Assembly: GCA_002482965.1 (NCBI GenBank)
Contig: DLGZ01000060.1
Location: 1-53,081, forward strand
Length of the DNA: 53,081 bases
Direction of reading: 5' to 3'
Source of the DNA: Verrucomicrobiaceae bacterium UBA7681
GTDB taxonomy: Bacteria; Verrucomicrobiota; Verrucomicrobiia; Verrucomicrobiales; Verrucomicrobiaceae
The translations under genes and the position numbers were made by a program. The notes below the pieces were generated by a model that made no database searches, was not told the origin of the DNA, and was given only the letters and a program-made list of their open reading frames with translations. The number at the start of each line of letters is the position of its first letter. The stretch's first letter is position 1. Shown piece after piece: positions 29,507-38,016 of this stretch.

Positions 29507-30716
29507 GTAGTGCGCCGTTGATCGAGACCTGCTCACACCAGTCGCCGCAGCGGTAGAGACCTGGCTGGATCACGCTGGCAAGCGGGCCCTCACCGAGGCG
29601 CAGCTGTCTGCTTTCTGGCTGGGCATGACGAATCTGATAGGTGCGCAGGTGCCGCCATTTGGAGACGACGGCCTCTCCGAACCAGCTGCGCATCTGCTCG
29701 CGTACGACTTGTTCCAGTTCAGTGCTTGATGGGGCTCCTATGATGGAGGCGGAGATGAGATGCTGCCCCGGCGGCGCATAGTGCGGTGAGGCCCGCGAGA
29801 GCGCGAGGATGCTATTCACCGGACCGCGGCCATCACCATCCAGATGCAGAATGGGGTCACCTGGTGGTAGCTCATCCGTGGCAAAATACATGCAGGTGGT
29901 GGAGCGGCTGGGAAGGCGGGGGGTGGTTTCAGCGGCTGGCAGCAGCCGATGAGCCACTTCTTCACTGACCGCGACGATGACGTGGTCGGCGTGCAGAACC
30001 TCGCCGGTGTCCAAAGTGACCTCACCGGCGCGCACGGCGGCAACCGGAGCATTCAGGCGCAGGCTTCCCGGTGGCAGCGCCATGGCGAGCTGATCTGGGA
30101 TCGCCTGCATGCCGCGTGCTGGAACAGCGCTGCCAGACCGGTCAAACATGGCAAACAAAAACAGCATCATGCGTGCGCTGGTGCGCAGATCCTTTTCGAG
30201 AAACACTCCGCCAAAGAACGGGCGGAAGAATCGGTCGATCATGTTTTCAGAGAAGCCAAAGTCGCGCAGATAGTCCTCCGTTTCCATTTCTGCCATGTCT
30301 CGCGGAGGTTCGCGCAGGCCGAAAACCTCCTTGCGCAGTAGCAGCGTGGTCCATTTGTCACGCAGGGTGACGATGGTCTCATTGAAGTTTTTCAGGGCCG
30401 TGAGCGGATGTGCCAGAGGGTCCGCCAGGCGGTGAAAACGGTTCTTCACAAAGACATCCGCTCCACGATAAAGGGGGCGCAGGTCGAGCGCCTCATAGTC
30501 CAGTACTCGCTTTGCCTCGGGATAGGCTGGCAGGAAGATTTGGAAGCCGCGGTCGAGAAGGAAACCATCCACAAGGTCGGTGCGCACCCGGCCGCCAACA
30601 GCGTTGGAAGCCTCCAACAGGGTGAAGGGCCGACCTGCTGCCGCCAGCACACGGGCACACGCCAGCCCCGCAAGGCCGGCGCCGACAATCACAATCCTGG
30701 GCTGTGTATCACTCAT
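29445..30716 (-). CDS. FAD-dependent amine-oxidase/phytoene-desaturase-like oxidoreductase
   Basis: 423 aa. The N-terminal dinucleotide-binding motif VIVGAGLAGLACARVLAAAG (9-28) is followed by the GG motif downstream of the first strand (NAVGGRVRTD). The C-terminus carries the FAD-contacting GLYRCGDWCEQVSINGALLSGR motif. The overall layout fits the protoporphyrinogen-oxidase/phytoene-desaturase/monoamine-oxidase superfamily. The substrate is unknown, and no carotenoid or haem genes are adjacent. Convergent with the lipoprotein gene (62-bp overlap) and divergent from the RmlD-like gene. Confidence 0.88.
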   Translation of the reverse strand: MSDTQPRIVIVGAGLAGLACARVLAAAGRPFTLLEASNAVGGRVRTDLVDGFLLDRGFQIFLPAYPEAKRVLDYEALDLRPLYRGADVFVKNRFHRLADPLAHPLTALKNFNETIVTLRDKWTTLLLRKEVFGLREPPRDMAEMETEDYLRDFGFSENMIDRFFRPFFGGVFLEKDLRTSARMMLFLFAMFDRSGSAVPARGMQAIPDQLAMALPPGSLRLNAPVAAVRAGEVTLDTGEVLHADHVIVAVSEEVAHRLLPAAETTPRLPSRSTTCMYFATDELPPGDPILHLDGDGRGPVNSILALSRASPHYAPPGQHLISASIIGAPSSTELEQVVREQMRSWFGEAVVSKWRHLRTYQIRHAQPESRQLRLGEGPLASVIQPGLYRCGDWCEQVSINGALLSGRRCGAAVMKALGEPSPE

Positions 30717-30795
30717 TCATCCTTAATCAGTCGAGCGCTTACCTTGGACACGCCTTTTGGCTTTGCAAGTGCGGGAGGCATGGCAAGCATGCGCC

Positions 30796-31680
30796 ATGCC
30801 AGCACCCCGCATCCTCATTCTCGGCGCAACCGGCGGACTGGGGCGTGCTTTGCATCGCCATCTGGCTGCCGGGTATGAGCTTGCTTCGTGGGGGCGTGCC
30901 GATTTGGATTTTGAGCAGCCTGACACTTTTTCTACGAAGCTAGCATCACAGAAATTTGATGTGCTTCTCAATGCCGCCGGCATGACCAGCCCGGATGTTT
31001 GTGAAGTGCAGCCAGAGCGTGCATTCCTCGCCAATACGGTGGCACCGCAGATACTTGCTGAATGCTGCCATGCACGGGGGGCACGCATGATCCATTTCAG
31101 CACAGATTACGTGTTCAGCGGGAAGACGCGTGACCTGTGGTTCGAAACAGACGAGACCGTCCCGGTCAATATCTATGGCCGCACCAAACTTGCCGGAGAG
31201 AAGGCGGTGCTGAAGGCATCTCCTGCCGCGCTCGTAGCACGCGTCTCGTGGTTGTTTGGTCCCGACAAGCCGAGTCATCCTGACAACATCATCCAGCGGG
31301 CGCTGCAGACCGACGACCTCAGTGCCGTGGCAGATAAAATTTCGGTACCGACGAGCAACGCAGACATCAGCGGCTGGATCGAACAACTGATCATCCGGCA
31401 TCCGACAACCCGTGGCGTGCTGCATCTGTGCAACAGCGGTGTCGCTTCCTGGCATTCCTGGGCTGAGGCCGCGCTCACGATTGCCGCCCGGCTGGATGTG
31501 CCGGTCAAAACCACGACGGTGCAGCCCATCGAGCTGGCCAGTCTCACCCAGCTCAAGGCACCGCGACCGCTGATGACTGTGATGAGCAATGCGAGATTGC
31601 AAAGCGTGCTGGGCGGTGAGATTCGCAACTGGTACGATGCACTGGAAGAGTATTTGGTGCAGAAGTATCAGCCCCAATGA
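30796..31680 (+). CDS. dTDP-4-dehydrorhamnose reductase-like (RmlD) sugar-nucleotide reductase
   Basis: 294 aa from the ATG at 30796, which places the GATGGLG nucleotide motif at residues 10-16. Extended-SDR features: FDVLLNAAGMT, a catalytic YGRTK (Y-x-x-x-K) and FSTDYVFSG, the latter typical of RmlD. It reduces dTDP-4-keto-rhamnose to dTDP-rhamnose in that family. The other rhamnose genes are not here, so I leave the symbol empty. The next gene starts inside its stop codon (ATGA). Confidence 0.85.
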   Translation: MPAPRILILGATGGLGRALHRHLAAGYELASWGRADLDFEQPDTFSTKLASQKFDVLLNAAGMTSPDVCEVQPERAFLANTVAPQILAECCHARGARMIHFSTDYVFSGKTRDLWFETDETVPVNIYGRTKLAGEKAVLKASPAALVARVSWLFGPDKPSHPDNIIQRALQTDDLSAVADKISVPTSNADISGWIEQLIIRHPTTRGVLHLCNSGVASWHSWAEAALTIAARLDVPVKTTTVQPIELASLTQLKAPRPLMTVMSNARLQSVLGGEIRNWYDALEEYLVQKYQPQ

Positions 31681-32417
31681 CTCCCGCCTCCGCCATGACC
31701 CGCTGCGACATCCTGCATGAGGATCGTTTCCTCATTGTCGTGAACAAGCCACAGGGAGTGCTCTCGCATCCGAACCCGAAGGCTGGCAAGCCGCAGATGG
31801 CGGCGTTTGAGGGCAGCTATGATCATGACCGCCGTTGTTTCAAAACGGCGGCAGGAAGCGTGTGGCTGATGCATCGTCTCGATCAAGACACCTCGGGTGT
31901 TTTGCTGGGTGCCAAGGATGAAAAAACGGCGGTAGCATGCCGGGCGGCCTTTGAAGCGGAACTGGTGCGCAAAAAGTACCTGGCATTATGCAGCGGTGCG
32001 GCAGCGAAGCCTGAAGGCGTGTGGCTGGATCATCTGATCACAGCGCACGCCAAAAACCAAGTGCGTACGACGGTGCGCCATGGAACGCGACCCAATGCCG
32101 AGGCGAAATATCGAGTGATCGAAGCGAATGCGCTTAATCGCGTGGTGCTGCTCGAAGTGGACCTGATCACCGGCAAGACCCATCAGATCCGCGTGCAGGC
32201 GGCTTCCCGGCAGCTGCCGCTGGTGGGGGATGATGTGTACGGCTCGTTTGATCTGAACCGCAAGCTGCGCAAGACCATCCTGGCCAAGCGGCTGTTTCTC
32301 CATGCGTCTGAGCTGAGCCTGAAGCATCCGGCATCAGGCCAGCAACTCAGTGTCAAAGCACCGCTGCCGCCAGATTTGCTGGCGGTGCTGGAGGCAGCAG
32401 GGATGAAGGCGGTTTAA
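31677..32417 (+). CDS. RluA-family RNA pseudouridine synthase
   Basis: 246 aa. It carries the RluA catalytic motif HRLDQDTSG with D69 as the nucleophile, an N-terminal strand VVNKPQGVLSHP, and the C-terminal LEVDLITGKTHQIRVQAAS signature. There is no S4 domain, consistent with the shorter RluA/TruC-type enzymes. It isomerises uridine to pseudouridine in rRNA or tRNA; the exact target cannot be told. Overlaps the upstream gene (ATGA) and, convergently, cimA by 4 bp (shared TTAA). Confidence 0.92.
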   Translation: MTPASAMTRCDILHEDRFLIVVNKPQGVLSHPNPKAGKPQMAAFEGSYDHDRRCFKTAAGSVWLMHRLDQDTSGVLLGAKDEKTAVACRAAFEAELVRKKYLALCSGAAAKPEGVWLDHLITAHAKNQVRTTVRHGTRPNAEAKYRVIEANALNRVVLLEVDLITGKTHQIRVQAASRQLPLVGDDVYGSFDLNRKLRKTILAKRLFLHASELSLKHPASGQQLSVKAPLPPDLLAVLEAAGMKAV

Positions 32418-33976
32418 GCCCTTTTGAGCAGGAAGTATTCGATGCCATCGACGAGAGCCTTCCAGCTTGCGTCGATGATATTGCAGCTGACGCCGACGGT
32501 GCCCCAGGTGGCGTTGCCGTCGGTGCTGGTGATGAGGACGCGGGTCTTGGCGGCGGTGCCGGTGCCGCCGTCGATGATGCGGACTTTGTAGTCCGCCAGA
32601 CGCATGTCTTTAAGAGCGGGGAAGAAGGGCAGGAGGGCTTTGCGCAGCGCGTTGTCGAGAGCATTCACGGGGCCGTCTCCTTCATCCACGGTGTAAACGC
32701 GGCTGTCGCCGACTTCGAGTTTGATGGTGGCTTCGCAGGTTTCAAAGCCATGCTCGCCGCCGTGGAAGCGGTGAGTGGAGTGGTACTCGATCAGATTGAA
32801 CGCTGGCTGATGCTGTCCGAGCTGCTTGCGGATGAGCATCTCGAAGGAGGCTTCGGCGGCTTCGAATTCGTAGCCTTCGCTTTCGAGGCGCTTCACTTCG
32901 GTGAGAATGGTCTGCACGCGGGGATCGCCTTTGGCGAATTTGAAGCCCATGCCTTCGGCTTTCACCAGCACATTGGACTGGCCGGACATGTCTGAGATAG
33001 TGATGACGCGCTGGTTGCCGACAAGAGCGGGATCCACGTGTTCGTAGGTGCGGGCAAGCTTTTGCACGGCATGCACATGCAGGCCGCCTTTGTGCGTGAA
33101 CGCAGCTACGCCTACATATGGGGCGCGAATGTCATGCGGCACGTTGGCGAGTTCATCGACGAAGTTGGCGAGTTCGCGCAGGCGGGTGAGGTCGATGCCG
33201 AGATCAATGCCCATCTTGATCTGGAGATTGGGCATGATGGTGGTGAGGTTGCAGTTCCCCACGCGCTCGCCGTAGCCATTGATCGTGCCCTGCACCTGGC
33301 AGGCGCCGGCGCGCACGGCTGCGAGGGCATTCGCCACACCGACACCGCCGTCGTTGTGAGTGTGAATGCCGACGGGACGTCCGAGATGGGCGATGACTTT
33401 GCGGGTTGTTTCTTCGACGAATTCAGGCAGCGCGCCGCCGTTGGTTTCGCAAAGCACGATGAGATCTGCGCCGGCGTCTTGAGCAGCCTTGACGGTTTTG
33501 AGCGAGTACTCGGGGTCCTCTTTGAAGCTGTCGAAGAAATGCTCTGCATCATAGAGCACTTCGCGGCCATGCTGTTTCAAGTAGGCCACTGTGTCGGAGA
33601 TCATGGCGAGGTTCTCTTCCAAGCTGACCTGGAAGACTTCGATGACATGCAGTGCCCAGGTTTTGCCGACAATGGTAACGGCAGGCGTTTTTGCATCGAG
33701 CAGCATTTTGACCTGGGGGTCGTCCTCGACTTTCATTTTGCCACGGCGGGTCATGCCGAAGGCGGTGATCTTCGCGGTCTTCCATGAGCGCTTGGCGGCT
33801 TCTTCAAAGAATGCAGCGTCTTTGGGATTGGAGCCGGGCCAGCCGCCTTCGATGTAGTGCACGCCGAAATCGTCGAGCTTTTCTGCGACGCGGATTTTAT
33901 CGAGGGTGCTGAAGGAGATGCCGGTGCCCTGCGTGCCGTCGCGCAAGGTGGTGTCATAGATGGTAACTGGAGACAT
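32414..33976 (-). CDS. cimA: (R)-citramalate synthase
   Basis: 520 aa from the ATG at 33976; the open frame continues 41 codons upstream without family similarity. The N-terminus VTIYDTTLRDGTQGTGISFS is the HMGL/DRE-TIM signature with the metal-binding D. HTHNDGGVGVANALAAVRAGA carries the second metal ligands, with the INGYGERVGNCN motif after it. The C-terminal 150 residues are the LeuA-type regulatory domain. The TLRDGTQG and WLGS-lacking pattern separates this family (annotated as citramalate synthase, TIGR00977 type) from true 2-isopropylmalate synthase. It condenses acetyl-CoA and pyruvate, giving a threonine-independent route to isoleucine, probably with isoleucine feedback at the C-terminal domain. 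Confidence 0.9.
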   Translation of the reverse strand: MSPVTIYDTTLRDGTQGTGISFSTLDKIRVAEKLDDFGVHYIEGGWPGSNPKDAAFFEEAAKRSWKTAKITAFGMTRRGKMKVEDDPQVKMLLDAKTPAVTIVGKTWALHVIEVFQVSLEENLAMISDTVAYLKQHGREVLYDAEHFFDSFKEDPEYSLKTVKAAQDAGADLIVLCETNGGALPEFVEETTRKVIAHLGRPVGIHTHNDGGVGVANALAAVRAGACQVQGTINGYGERVGNCNLTTIMPNLQIKMGIDLGIDLTRLRELANFVDELANVPHDIRAPYVGVAAFTHKGGLHVHAVQKLARTYEHVDPALVGNQRVITISDMSGQSNVLVKAEGMGFKFAKGDPRVQTILTEVKRLESEGYEFEAAEASFEMLIRKQLGQHQPAFNLIEYHSTHRFHGGEHGFETCEATIKLEVGDSRVYTVDEGDGPVNALDNALRKALLPFFPALKDMRLADYKVRIIDGGTGTAAKTRVLITSTDGNATWGTVGVSCNIIDASWKALVDGIEYFLLKRA

Positions 33977-34273
33977 GTGGGGAGGGGAAATGAAGAGATG
34001 GAAGGGCTGTGCAATGAGAAAACAGGCCGGACTGGCGGTTGCCGTGAGTTCCGGGACGCCGGATGCCAGGGGCGCTTTCAGCGCAGGCATGCATGACAAC
34101 GGACTCTCCCGGCGGCGTCAGGCGCGGATGAGTCCGAAACTAATTCGGATGGTTGGGCGAATGTCAGGGCGGTTTCCCATGAGCAGCGCGAGGATTACGC
34201 CGGGGGAGCCCTGCTGGCAAAGGGAAGTTTTCACCTGCCAGGAGACTGTGGACCGCTTAGGGCCTATGCGGGC
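33977..34273. other. Gene-free interval upstream of cimA (about 300 bp)
   Basis: No supported coding region. On the minus strand it would be the cimA leader. I looked for a leucine/isoleucine leader peptide, a T-box or a clear terminator/antiterminator pair and saw none. A short inverted element near 34137-34152 (CCGAAACTAATTCGGA-like) is the only visible symmetry. Confidence 0.5.
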
Positions 34274-34792
34274 TTATTTGCCCAGCATGCCTTCGAGGCC
34301 TGCCTGTACGGCGGGGGTGGCGTTTCGCAGGGAGGGCTGCTGCCAGCCATTCGCAGGCAATACATTGCCTTCGAGCGCAGGCCGCACTTCCAGATGGTTG
34401 CGAAGCAGCATGTCGGTCAGCGTGGCATCGTCGTGCTCAGCCATACGTGCCAGAGGAAGATCGCTCAGGTCCAGTTTGAGAACGAAGGGGCTCTCAGGAA
34501 CTACAGGGGCTGCAGTCAGTGCCGCGCCTGGCTTTTCAGCAGGATGCGAGAGCAGTAAAAGGCTCATGGCGCAAACAACGGCCGCTGCCGCGACCATGCC
34601 CCATTTGGGTACCAGGAGATGATTCCACCAGGTGGCGACACGCTCCCTGAACAATTCCAAGGACGACTGCTGCAGCATTTCAGCCCGCTGTCTCTGATGA
34701 AACTGCTGGAGAAAGTTTTCGGTGAACCCTTCCTCAGGCTGTTCAAACCGCTTCAATCGAATCAACCGCTGGATGTCTTCAAACTCACTCAT
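34274..34792 (-). CDS. Single-pass membrane protein, probable ECF sigma-factor partner
   Basis: 172 aa from the ATG at 34792. The N-terminal cytosolic part of about 60 residues is charged and helical (MSEFEDIQRLIRLKRFEQPEE), one transmembrane helix spans about 63-82 (GMVAAAAVVCAMSLLLL), and the periplasmic tail is of no known type. The gene starts 45 bp after the sigma-factor stop on the same strand, the usual position for an anti-sigma factor. It lacks the HxxxCxxC zinc motif of ZAS-type anti-sigmas, so any such role is inferred from context and topology only. Confidence 0.7.
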   Translation of the reverse strand: MSEFEDIQRLIRLKRFEQPEEGFTENFLQQFHQRQRAEMLQQSSLELFRERVATWWNHLLVPKWGMVAAAAVVCAMSLLLLSHPAEKPGAALTAAPVVPESPFVLKLDLSDLPLARMAEHDDATLTDMLLRNHLEVRPALEGNVLPANGWQQPSLRNATPAVQAGLEGMLGK

Positions 34793-34837
34793 GGCGTGCT
34801 GTGGATTGTTGTTTCTTGGTGTTGATGGCAAACGTTA

Positions 34838-35482
34838 TTATTTAACGAAGTCTTCAAGATAAGTTTGGAGCAGGCGATGAGCATAAAACAATCGTGATCT
34901 GACAGTCCCTTCCGAGACTCCTAATATCTTGCTGATTTCGGCATGCTGGAGACCTTGGACGTCGTACAAGGTCACCACCGTACGATGATCCTCCGACAGC
35001 TTCATCATGGCTGCGTTCAACCTTTTCTGCAGTTCGTGGATGTTTACTTCGCGCAGCGTGCCCGAATTGGCCGTGGTGACGCGAATGAAATCTGGGTCGT
35101 TCTCAATGCCCGTATCTACATCGTCAAGACTGACTTTGTGATGCCTTCCGCGCTTCTTAAGAAAGTTCAAAGTCATGTTCACCGCGATGGAATAGATCCA
35201 TGTGTAAAACGAAGACTTGCCCATGAAGCGCTTGATGGAGCGGTAGGCTTTGGCAAACACATCCTGCAGCAGATCGGCAGTGTCCTCGCGGTTCGAGGTC
35301 ATGTTATAAACCAAGCCGTAGAGCTTGGGCGTGTATTTACGCACGAGGTCATCAAATGCGCGCGTGTCACCCGCCTGAGCTCTGTCCACCAGGATGCGAT
35401 CCTCCGCAGAGCTGCTGGTAGGAGCGGGTGGGTTCAGCGAAGCGATGGGGGTCGCTGCGGCGCTGAGTGATGATTCTTCCAT
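34838..35482 (-). CDS. ECF-type RNA polymerase sigma factor (RpoE-like)
   Basis: 214 aa from the ATG at 35482; a TTG at 35518 would add 12 residues. Region 2 is at about 35-105 (FDDLVRKYTPKLYGLVYNMTSNREDTADLLQDVFAKAYRSIKRF), with the core-binding and -10-recognition helices. Region 4 is at about 155-205 (LSEDHRTVVTLYDVQGLQHAEISKILGVSEGTVRSRLFYAHRLL), a canonical helix-turn-helix for the -35 element. There is no region 1 or 3, as expected for ECF sigmas. It directs a regulon to an envelope or stress signal, probably held inactive by the downstream membrane protein. No clear self-type GGAAC/CGTC promoter seen upstream. Confidence 0.92.
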   Translation of the reverse strand: MEESSLSAAATPIASLNPPAPTSSSAEDRILVDRAQAGDTRAFDDLVRKYTPKLYGLVYNMTSNREDTADLLQDVFAKAYRSIKRFMGKSSFYTWIYSIAVNMTLNFLKKRGRHHKVSLDDVDTGIENDPDFIRVTTANSGTLREVNIHELQKRLNAAMMKLSEDHRTVVTLYDVQGLQHAEISKILGVSEGTVRSRLFYAHRLLQTYLEDFVK

Positions 35483-35546
35483 TAAAGTAAGAGAAACACT
35501 CGTTGCCTCAAGAGACAAGCGTTTCTTATGGACGCATCAATATCAA

Positions 35547-36149
35547 TTATTTTTGAACGTTCCAGAGATGGTCCACGCAAATCTGTGACCAGGTTTCAAG
35601 CTGGTCGCGCATGGCATGCAGCTCTTCCAACGTGTGAAAGCGCAGGTCCTGGATGGCGTCTTCGTTGGACTTCACCTCATCACTGCTGAGGTCAAAGAAA
35701 TGTACCACGCCGAGGTGCACGCTGCCCACTTCCGTCGCGTCGTCATTGATCAGGCCGATGACTTTCTGCGTGTGCGTGCCGCCGATCACCAGCTCTTCGG
35801 CCATCTCACGTTCGACGCCGTTGTAGTACATCGTTTCACCAAGGCCGTCCTGAGCTGCATCAACCGGATTGATGTGACCGCCGATGCCGATGGAGCGCTT
35901 GGCCACGAGGCGCTTCTCTCCCGAGCTGCCGCCGCGAGTGTAGCTCACATAACTGCCCGCATGATGAAAAATGGCATAAGGGATGAGCTGCTTGTGAGTG
36001 GGATCTTTTTCAGCAGCAGGGCGTTCCATGAAATGATTGGCGCCGGGCGTCAGCATCGCGTGCAAATAGCGCGTGGCATCGGCTTGAAAACCTTGAAAAC
36101 TGCCGAGTTGATCGAAGAGCTGGCGGGTGATGACGAGAACGTGTTCCAT
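35547..36149 (-). CDS. Nudix-family hydrolase-like protein
   Basis: 200 aa from the ATG at 36149, where the family-like N-terminus MEHVLVITRQLFDQLGSFQGF begins. A Nudix-type box is visible at about 88-122: SIGIGGHINPVD, then an insert, then GVEREMAEELVI. The essential REMAEEL metal-binding core is intact, but the spacing from the first glycines is longer than in the classic motif, as in a known subgroup of 'phosphoesterase' Nudix proteins. Substrate unknown. Lies between moeA and the sigma factor on the same strand. Confidence 0.82.
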   Translation of the reverse strand: MEHVLVITRQLFDQLGSFQGFQADATRYLHAMLTPGANHFMERPAAEKDPTHKQLIPYAIFHHAGSYVSYTRGGSSGEKRLVAKRSIGIGGHINPVDAAQDGLGETMYYNGVEREMAEELVIGGTHTQKVIGLINDDATEVGSVHLGVVHFFDLSSDEVKSNEDAIQDLRFHTLEELHAMRDQLETWSQICVDHLWNVQK

Positions 36150-36193
36150 GTGAAGACCGGCAGAATGGATGGCCGCGCAGGGTGCGCAACCAA

Positions 36194-37381
36194 TCAATCC
36201 AGCAACCACACATCAGCGGCGTCTCCCGCCTGCAGATTTTGTCCGGCCTCCAGCCGCAGCAGCGCATCCGCACGGCTCAGGGACAGCAGGGCATGGCTCT
36301 GCTGCAAGCCGAAGGGCATGAACTGACCGTTGCTGAGCATGCCGCGCAAATAGTGGGGCCTGTCACCCGGATTCGTGAGCGCAGTTCCGGCGGTCGCAGG
36401 GATCAGGCGCGGCTTGAGCTGGGCATCTGCGGCTCCCATCATTTTAAGCAGCGCTGGACGCACGAACAGCAGGAAGGTCACGAAGGATGAGACCGGATTC
36501 CCCGGCAGGCCGAAGACGAACGATTGTTCAGATCGGGCAAACAGAAACGGCTTGCCGGGCTTCACCTTCACACGCCAGAGCCCGGGCTCGATGCCGAGCT
36601 CTTTCAGCGCGGGCTTGATCTGATCATGATCACCGACGGAAACACCACCGCTGATCAGCACGACATCATGCGTCTGCAGCAGCTCGCGCAGCATCTCGGT
36701 GGTGCTGTGCAGATCATCGCGGCAGTGGGCCTGGGTGTTGGAACGGATGCCAAGCTGCGCCAGCATGCCGCGCAGCATGAGGCCGTTCGTATTGTAAATC
36801 TGCCCGGCCTGCAGCGGTCCGGCACCGGGTGGCACCAGCTCATCTCCGGTGCTCAGCACCGCCACACGCGGCAGCGCATGCACGGAGATTTGATCGAGCC
36901 CCTGAGAGGCCAGCAAGGCCATGCGTCCAGGCGTGATCTGCTCTCCTGTGCGCAGCACGAACTGGCCCTGGCACAGGTCCTCTCCTTTGCGCCTGATGTT
37001 TTCCCCGGCGGTGACCGGATCGGTGCAGACGATGACAGCTCCCTCACGCCGCACATCTTCCTGCATGATCACGGCATCGGCTCCGGCGGGAATCGGGGCT
37101 CCAGTGAAAATGCGAATGGCGCAGCCGCTTTGAAGACGCAGTTCGCCATCCAGCCCCGCAGCTTGTTCGCCCGATACTCGCAGTGGCTGCGCTGTCGTGC
37201 TCTCAGCAGCGACAAGGGCGTAGCCATCCATCGCGGATTGGTCAAAGGCCGGGATCGGCACCGTGGCGGTTGCCTCCTGCGCGGCATAGCGATCCAGCGC
37301 ATCCATCAATGGCGTGGGCACGGCCTGCAGCGGCGTCACCGCTGCCAGCACACGTGCGAGGGCCTCACTTTCGGAGATCAT
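36194..37381 (-). CDS. moeA: Molybdopterin molybdenumtransferase
   Basis: 395 aa, typical length. Recognised features are IPAFDQSAMDGYAL (substrate-binding loop), the MoCF motifs VAVLSTGDELVPPG and LISGGVSVGDHDQIKPAL, KPGKPFLFAR, and GLPGNPVSSFVTF. The enzyme inserts molybdate into adenylylated molybdopterin, the last step of basic molybdenum cofactor synthesis. No other mo* genes are adjacent, so the rest of the pathway must be elsewhere. Its ATG overlaps the stop of the preceding lipoprotein gene (ATGA), so the two are co-transcribed. Confidence 0.95.
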   Translation of the reverse strand: MISESEALARVLAAVTPLQAVPTPLMDALDRYAAQEATATVPIPAFDQSAMDGYALVAAESTTAQPLRVSGEQAAGLDGELRLQSGCAIRIFTGAPIPAGADAVIMQEDVRREGAVIVCTDPVTAGENIRRKGEDLCQGQFVLRTGEQITPGRMALLASQGLDQISVHALPRVAVLSTGDELVPPGAGPLQAGQIYNTNGLMLRGMLAQLGIRSNTQAHCRDDLHSTTEMLRELLQTHDVVLISGGVSVGDHDQIKPALKELGIEPGLWRVKVKPGKPFLFARSEQSFVFGLPGNPVSSFVTFLLFVRPALLKMMGAADAQLKPRLIPATAGTALTNPGDRPHYLRGMLSNGQFMPFGLQQSHALLSLSRADALLRLEAGQNLQAGDAADVWLLD

Positions 37382-37977
37382 CGGATGACAGGCGGCAGTT
37401 TGCTCAGATCTGCCGCAGGTTCTTCGGCTGGAGGCGGGGCGGGGGACTGTGGCGCTTGGCGCAGCGGCGGTGGGGCTGTCGGTGCCGGGACGAACGAAGG
37501 TTGTACCGGGGCCATCGGCTGAAATGGGGCATCCAGCGGGGGGATGACATCGGCCTGCATCACTGGGGCTAGAGGTACGATGGCACCCGATGCGGTCATC
37601 GTTGTGGCTGCGGGCTGTTCATCGCGCTTGACCTGATAGAGCACCAGATCGCGCACTTGTGGCGTTCCCTGGGTGATGTCCGCAGTGATGTAGTTGCCCT
37701 TGCGTTCCGGCGTCACTCTGAGCTTCGCATCGGTGCCGTTGACTCCCTGGGAGATGATTTCGCTCCCTGCCGGGATGTCCACCCGCCGCTCACAATTGAT
37801 GAGCACATAGTTCTGCTCCGGGTTCACCAGCTCGATGACCCCAATCACCTTGGCCTCGCCGACGCGTTTGTCCTTCGACGATTTTTTGGGTGCCAAGCCC
37901 CCCAGCTTGTTTTCAATGTAGGTGCAACTGGAAAGCCCCAGCAGCAAAGGAAGGCACAGGTGGCGCAGAAACTTCAT
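37378..37977 (-). CDS. Proline-rich putative lipoprotein
   Basis: 199 aa. The signal peptide ends in a lipobox (LSSC, Cys18). A compact beta-rich domain follows (about 40-110: AKVIGVIELVNPEQNYVLINCERRVDIPAGSEII), resembling a small OB- or SH3-like barrel, then a Pro/Ala-rich tail of about 85 residues. No family name I can support. Overlaps moeA by 4 bp; no obvious link to molybdenum metabolism. Confidence 0.75.
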   Translation of the reverse strand: MKFLRHLCLPLLLGLSSCTYIENKLGGLAPKKSSKDKRVGEAKVIGVIELVNPEQNYVLINCERRVDIPAGSEIISQGVNGTDAKLRVTPERKGNYITADITQGTPQVRDLVLYQVKRDEQPAATTMTASGAIVPLAPVMQADVIPPLDAPFQPMAPVQPSFVPAPTAPPPLRQAPQSPAPPPAEEPAADLSKLPPVIR

Positions 37978-38016
37978 GCCCTATTGATGCCGCATCGGCG
38001 GCTGGCTGTCCAGCCC

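Noticed and set aside
33977..34273. T-box or leucine-type attenuator upstream of cimA
   Set aside because: No T-box consensus, no leader peptide with repeated Ile/Leu/Val codons, and no terminator hairpin with a T-run found.
38000..38015. GGCTGG/CCAGCC hairpin after dapA as terminator
   Set aside because: Six-bp stem without a T-run on either strand; too weak to call.
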